Below are positions 5,765 through 5,848 of a DNA stretch of 5,848 bases, piece after piece. Origin of the DNA: Gammaproteobacteria bacterium. Its GTDB lineage: Bacteria; Gemmatimonadota; Gemmatimonadetes; Longimicrobiales; Gaopeijiaceae. The stretch spans positions 1 to 5,848 of the forward strand of contig JAHEKL010000182.1 in NCBI GenBank assembly GCA_024638345.1. Reading direction: 5' to 3'. Position numbers and translations under genes: made by a program. Numbering within the stretch: the first letter of the stretch is position 1; every line of letters begins with the position of its first letter. Below the pieces are notes generated by a model, which saw only the letters and a program-made list of their open reading frames with translations, did not search any database and was not told where the DNA came from.

Positions 5765-5848
5765 CTACCCGTCGTCGCCGGCGGTGTTACGGAGCTCCTC
5801 CAGCGCTTCACGCTCCGCTAGGAGCTGCTCGTAGCCTTCCTGGTCCAG
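5765..5848 (-). CDS. C-terminal end of a tandem paralogue of the cytochrome-monooxygenase protein (partial)
   Basis: The last 28 codons of a minus-strand gene whose remainder lies beyond the right edge. The visible residues run from LDQEGYEQLLAERE to LRNTAGDDG and the TAG stop at 5765-5767. They are identical to the last 28 residues of the protein encoded at 4209-5540. The 84 nt differ at three places only, all third codon positions and all silent (GAC/GAT, GCG/GCA, CGT/CGC). By inference it too is a secreted cytochrome c/copper monooxygenase-like protein, but none of its catalytic part can be seen here. It lies upstream in the same direction, 224 nt from the start of its paralogue. Confidence 0.85.
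   Translation of the reverse strand: MDQEGYEQLLAEREALEELRNTAGDDG
5765..5848 (-). repeat. Upstream copy of the 84-bp direct repeat, cut by the window edge
   Basis: Partner of 4209-4292. Relative to it the plus-strand differences are G to A, T to C and A to G, all transitions. Similarity also continues weakly beyond the stop codon into the 3' stem-loop. Confidence 0.9.

Noticed and set aside
4209..5848. The repeat as an assembly artefact or an insertion sequence
   Set aside because: The copies differ by three silent substitutions and have diverged 3' flanks, which an artefact would not show; no transposase gene or terminal inverted repeats are present.

Overview
The window looks like chromosomal DNA of a GC-rich, probably aerobic Gram-negative bacterium. 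The gene content (a Bat-type von Willebrand operon beside secreted cytochrome c/copper-monooxygenase-like proteins) is what I associate with Gemmatimonadota or Acidobacteriota and related environmental lineages. That placement rests on recalled family resemblance, not on a marker gene. I see no tRNA, rRNA, CRISPR array, insertion sequence or phage gene.

Left part, plus strand (1-3049): the distal part of a Bat (aerotolerance-type) operon. It holds the tail of an upstream gene, a BatA-like VWA protein, a BatB-like VWA protein and a BatC-like TPR protein. Each junction is a 1-3 nt start/stop overlap (TGATG, ATGA, TTGA), so the genes are packed for translational coupling. The two VWA proteins are membrane-anchored with their MIDAS domains between membrane segments; the TPR protein is probably anchored by one N-terminal segment. 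No BatD-like gene follows: the operon meets a convergent gene immediately.

Right part, minus strand (5848-3119): three genes for exported proteins. Furthest upstream in transcription is a gene of which only the last 28 codons are in the window. Next is a complete 443-aa protein with a signal peptide, a CxxCH haem-c site and a PHM-like copper monooxygenase region that keeps a full set of candidate copper ligands. Last is a 306-aa secreted protein of unknown function with a GYFNRN-type domain. The partial gene and the 443-aa gene have identical C-termini (28/28 residues) and differ in the shared 84 nt only by three silent changes, so they are tandem paralogues with a repeat offset of 1556 bp.

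Each of the three minus-strand stop codons is followed at 25-51 nt by a strong stem-loop. The one at 3058-3093 is a textbook intrinsic terminator for minus-strand transcription. The two behind the paralogues are homologous and show pairing-preserving changes. The main points of interest are the tandem cytochrome-monooxygenase duplication, its conserved 3' stem-loops and its association with the small secreted GYFNRN protein.
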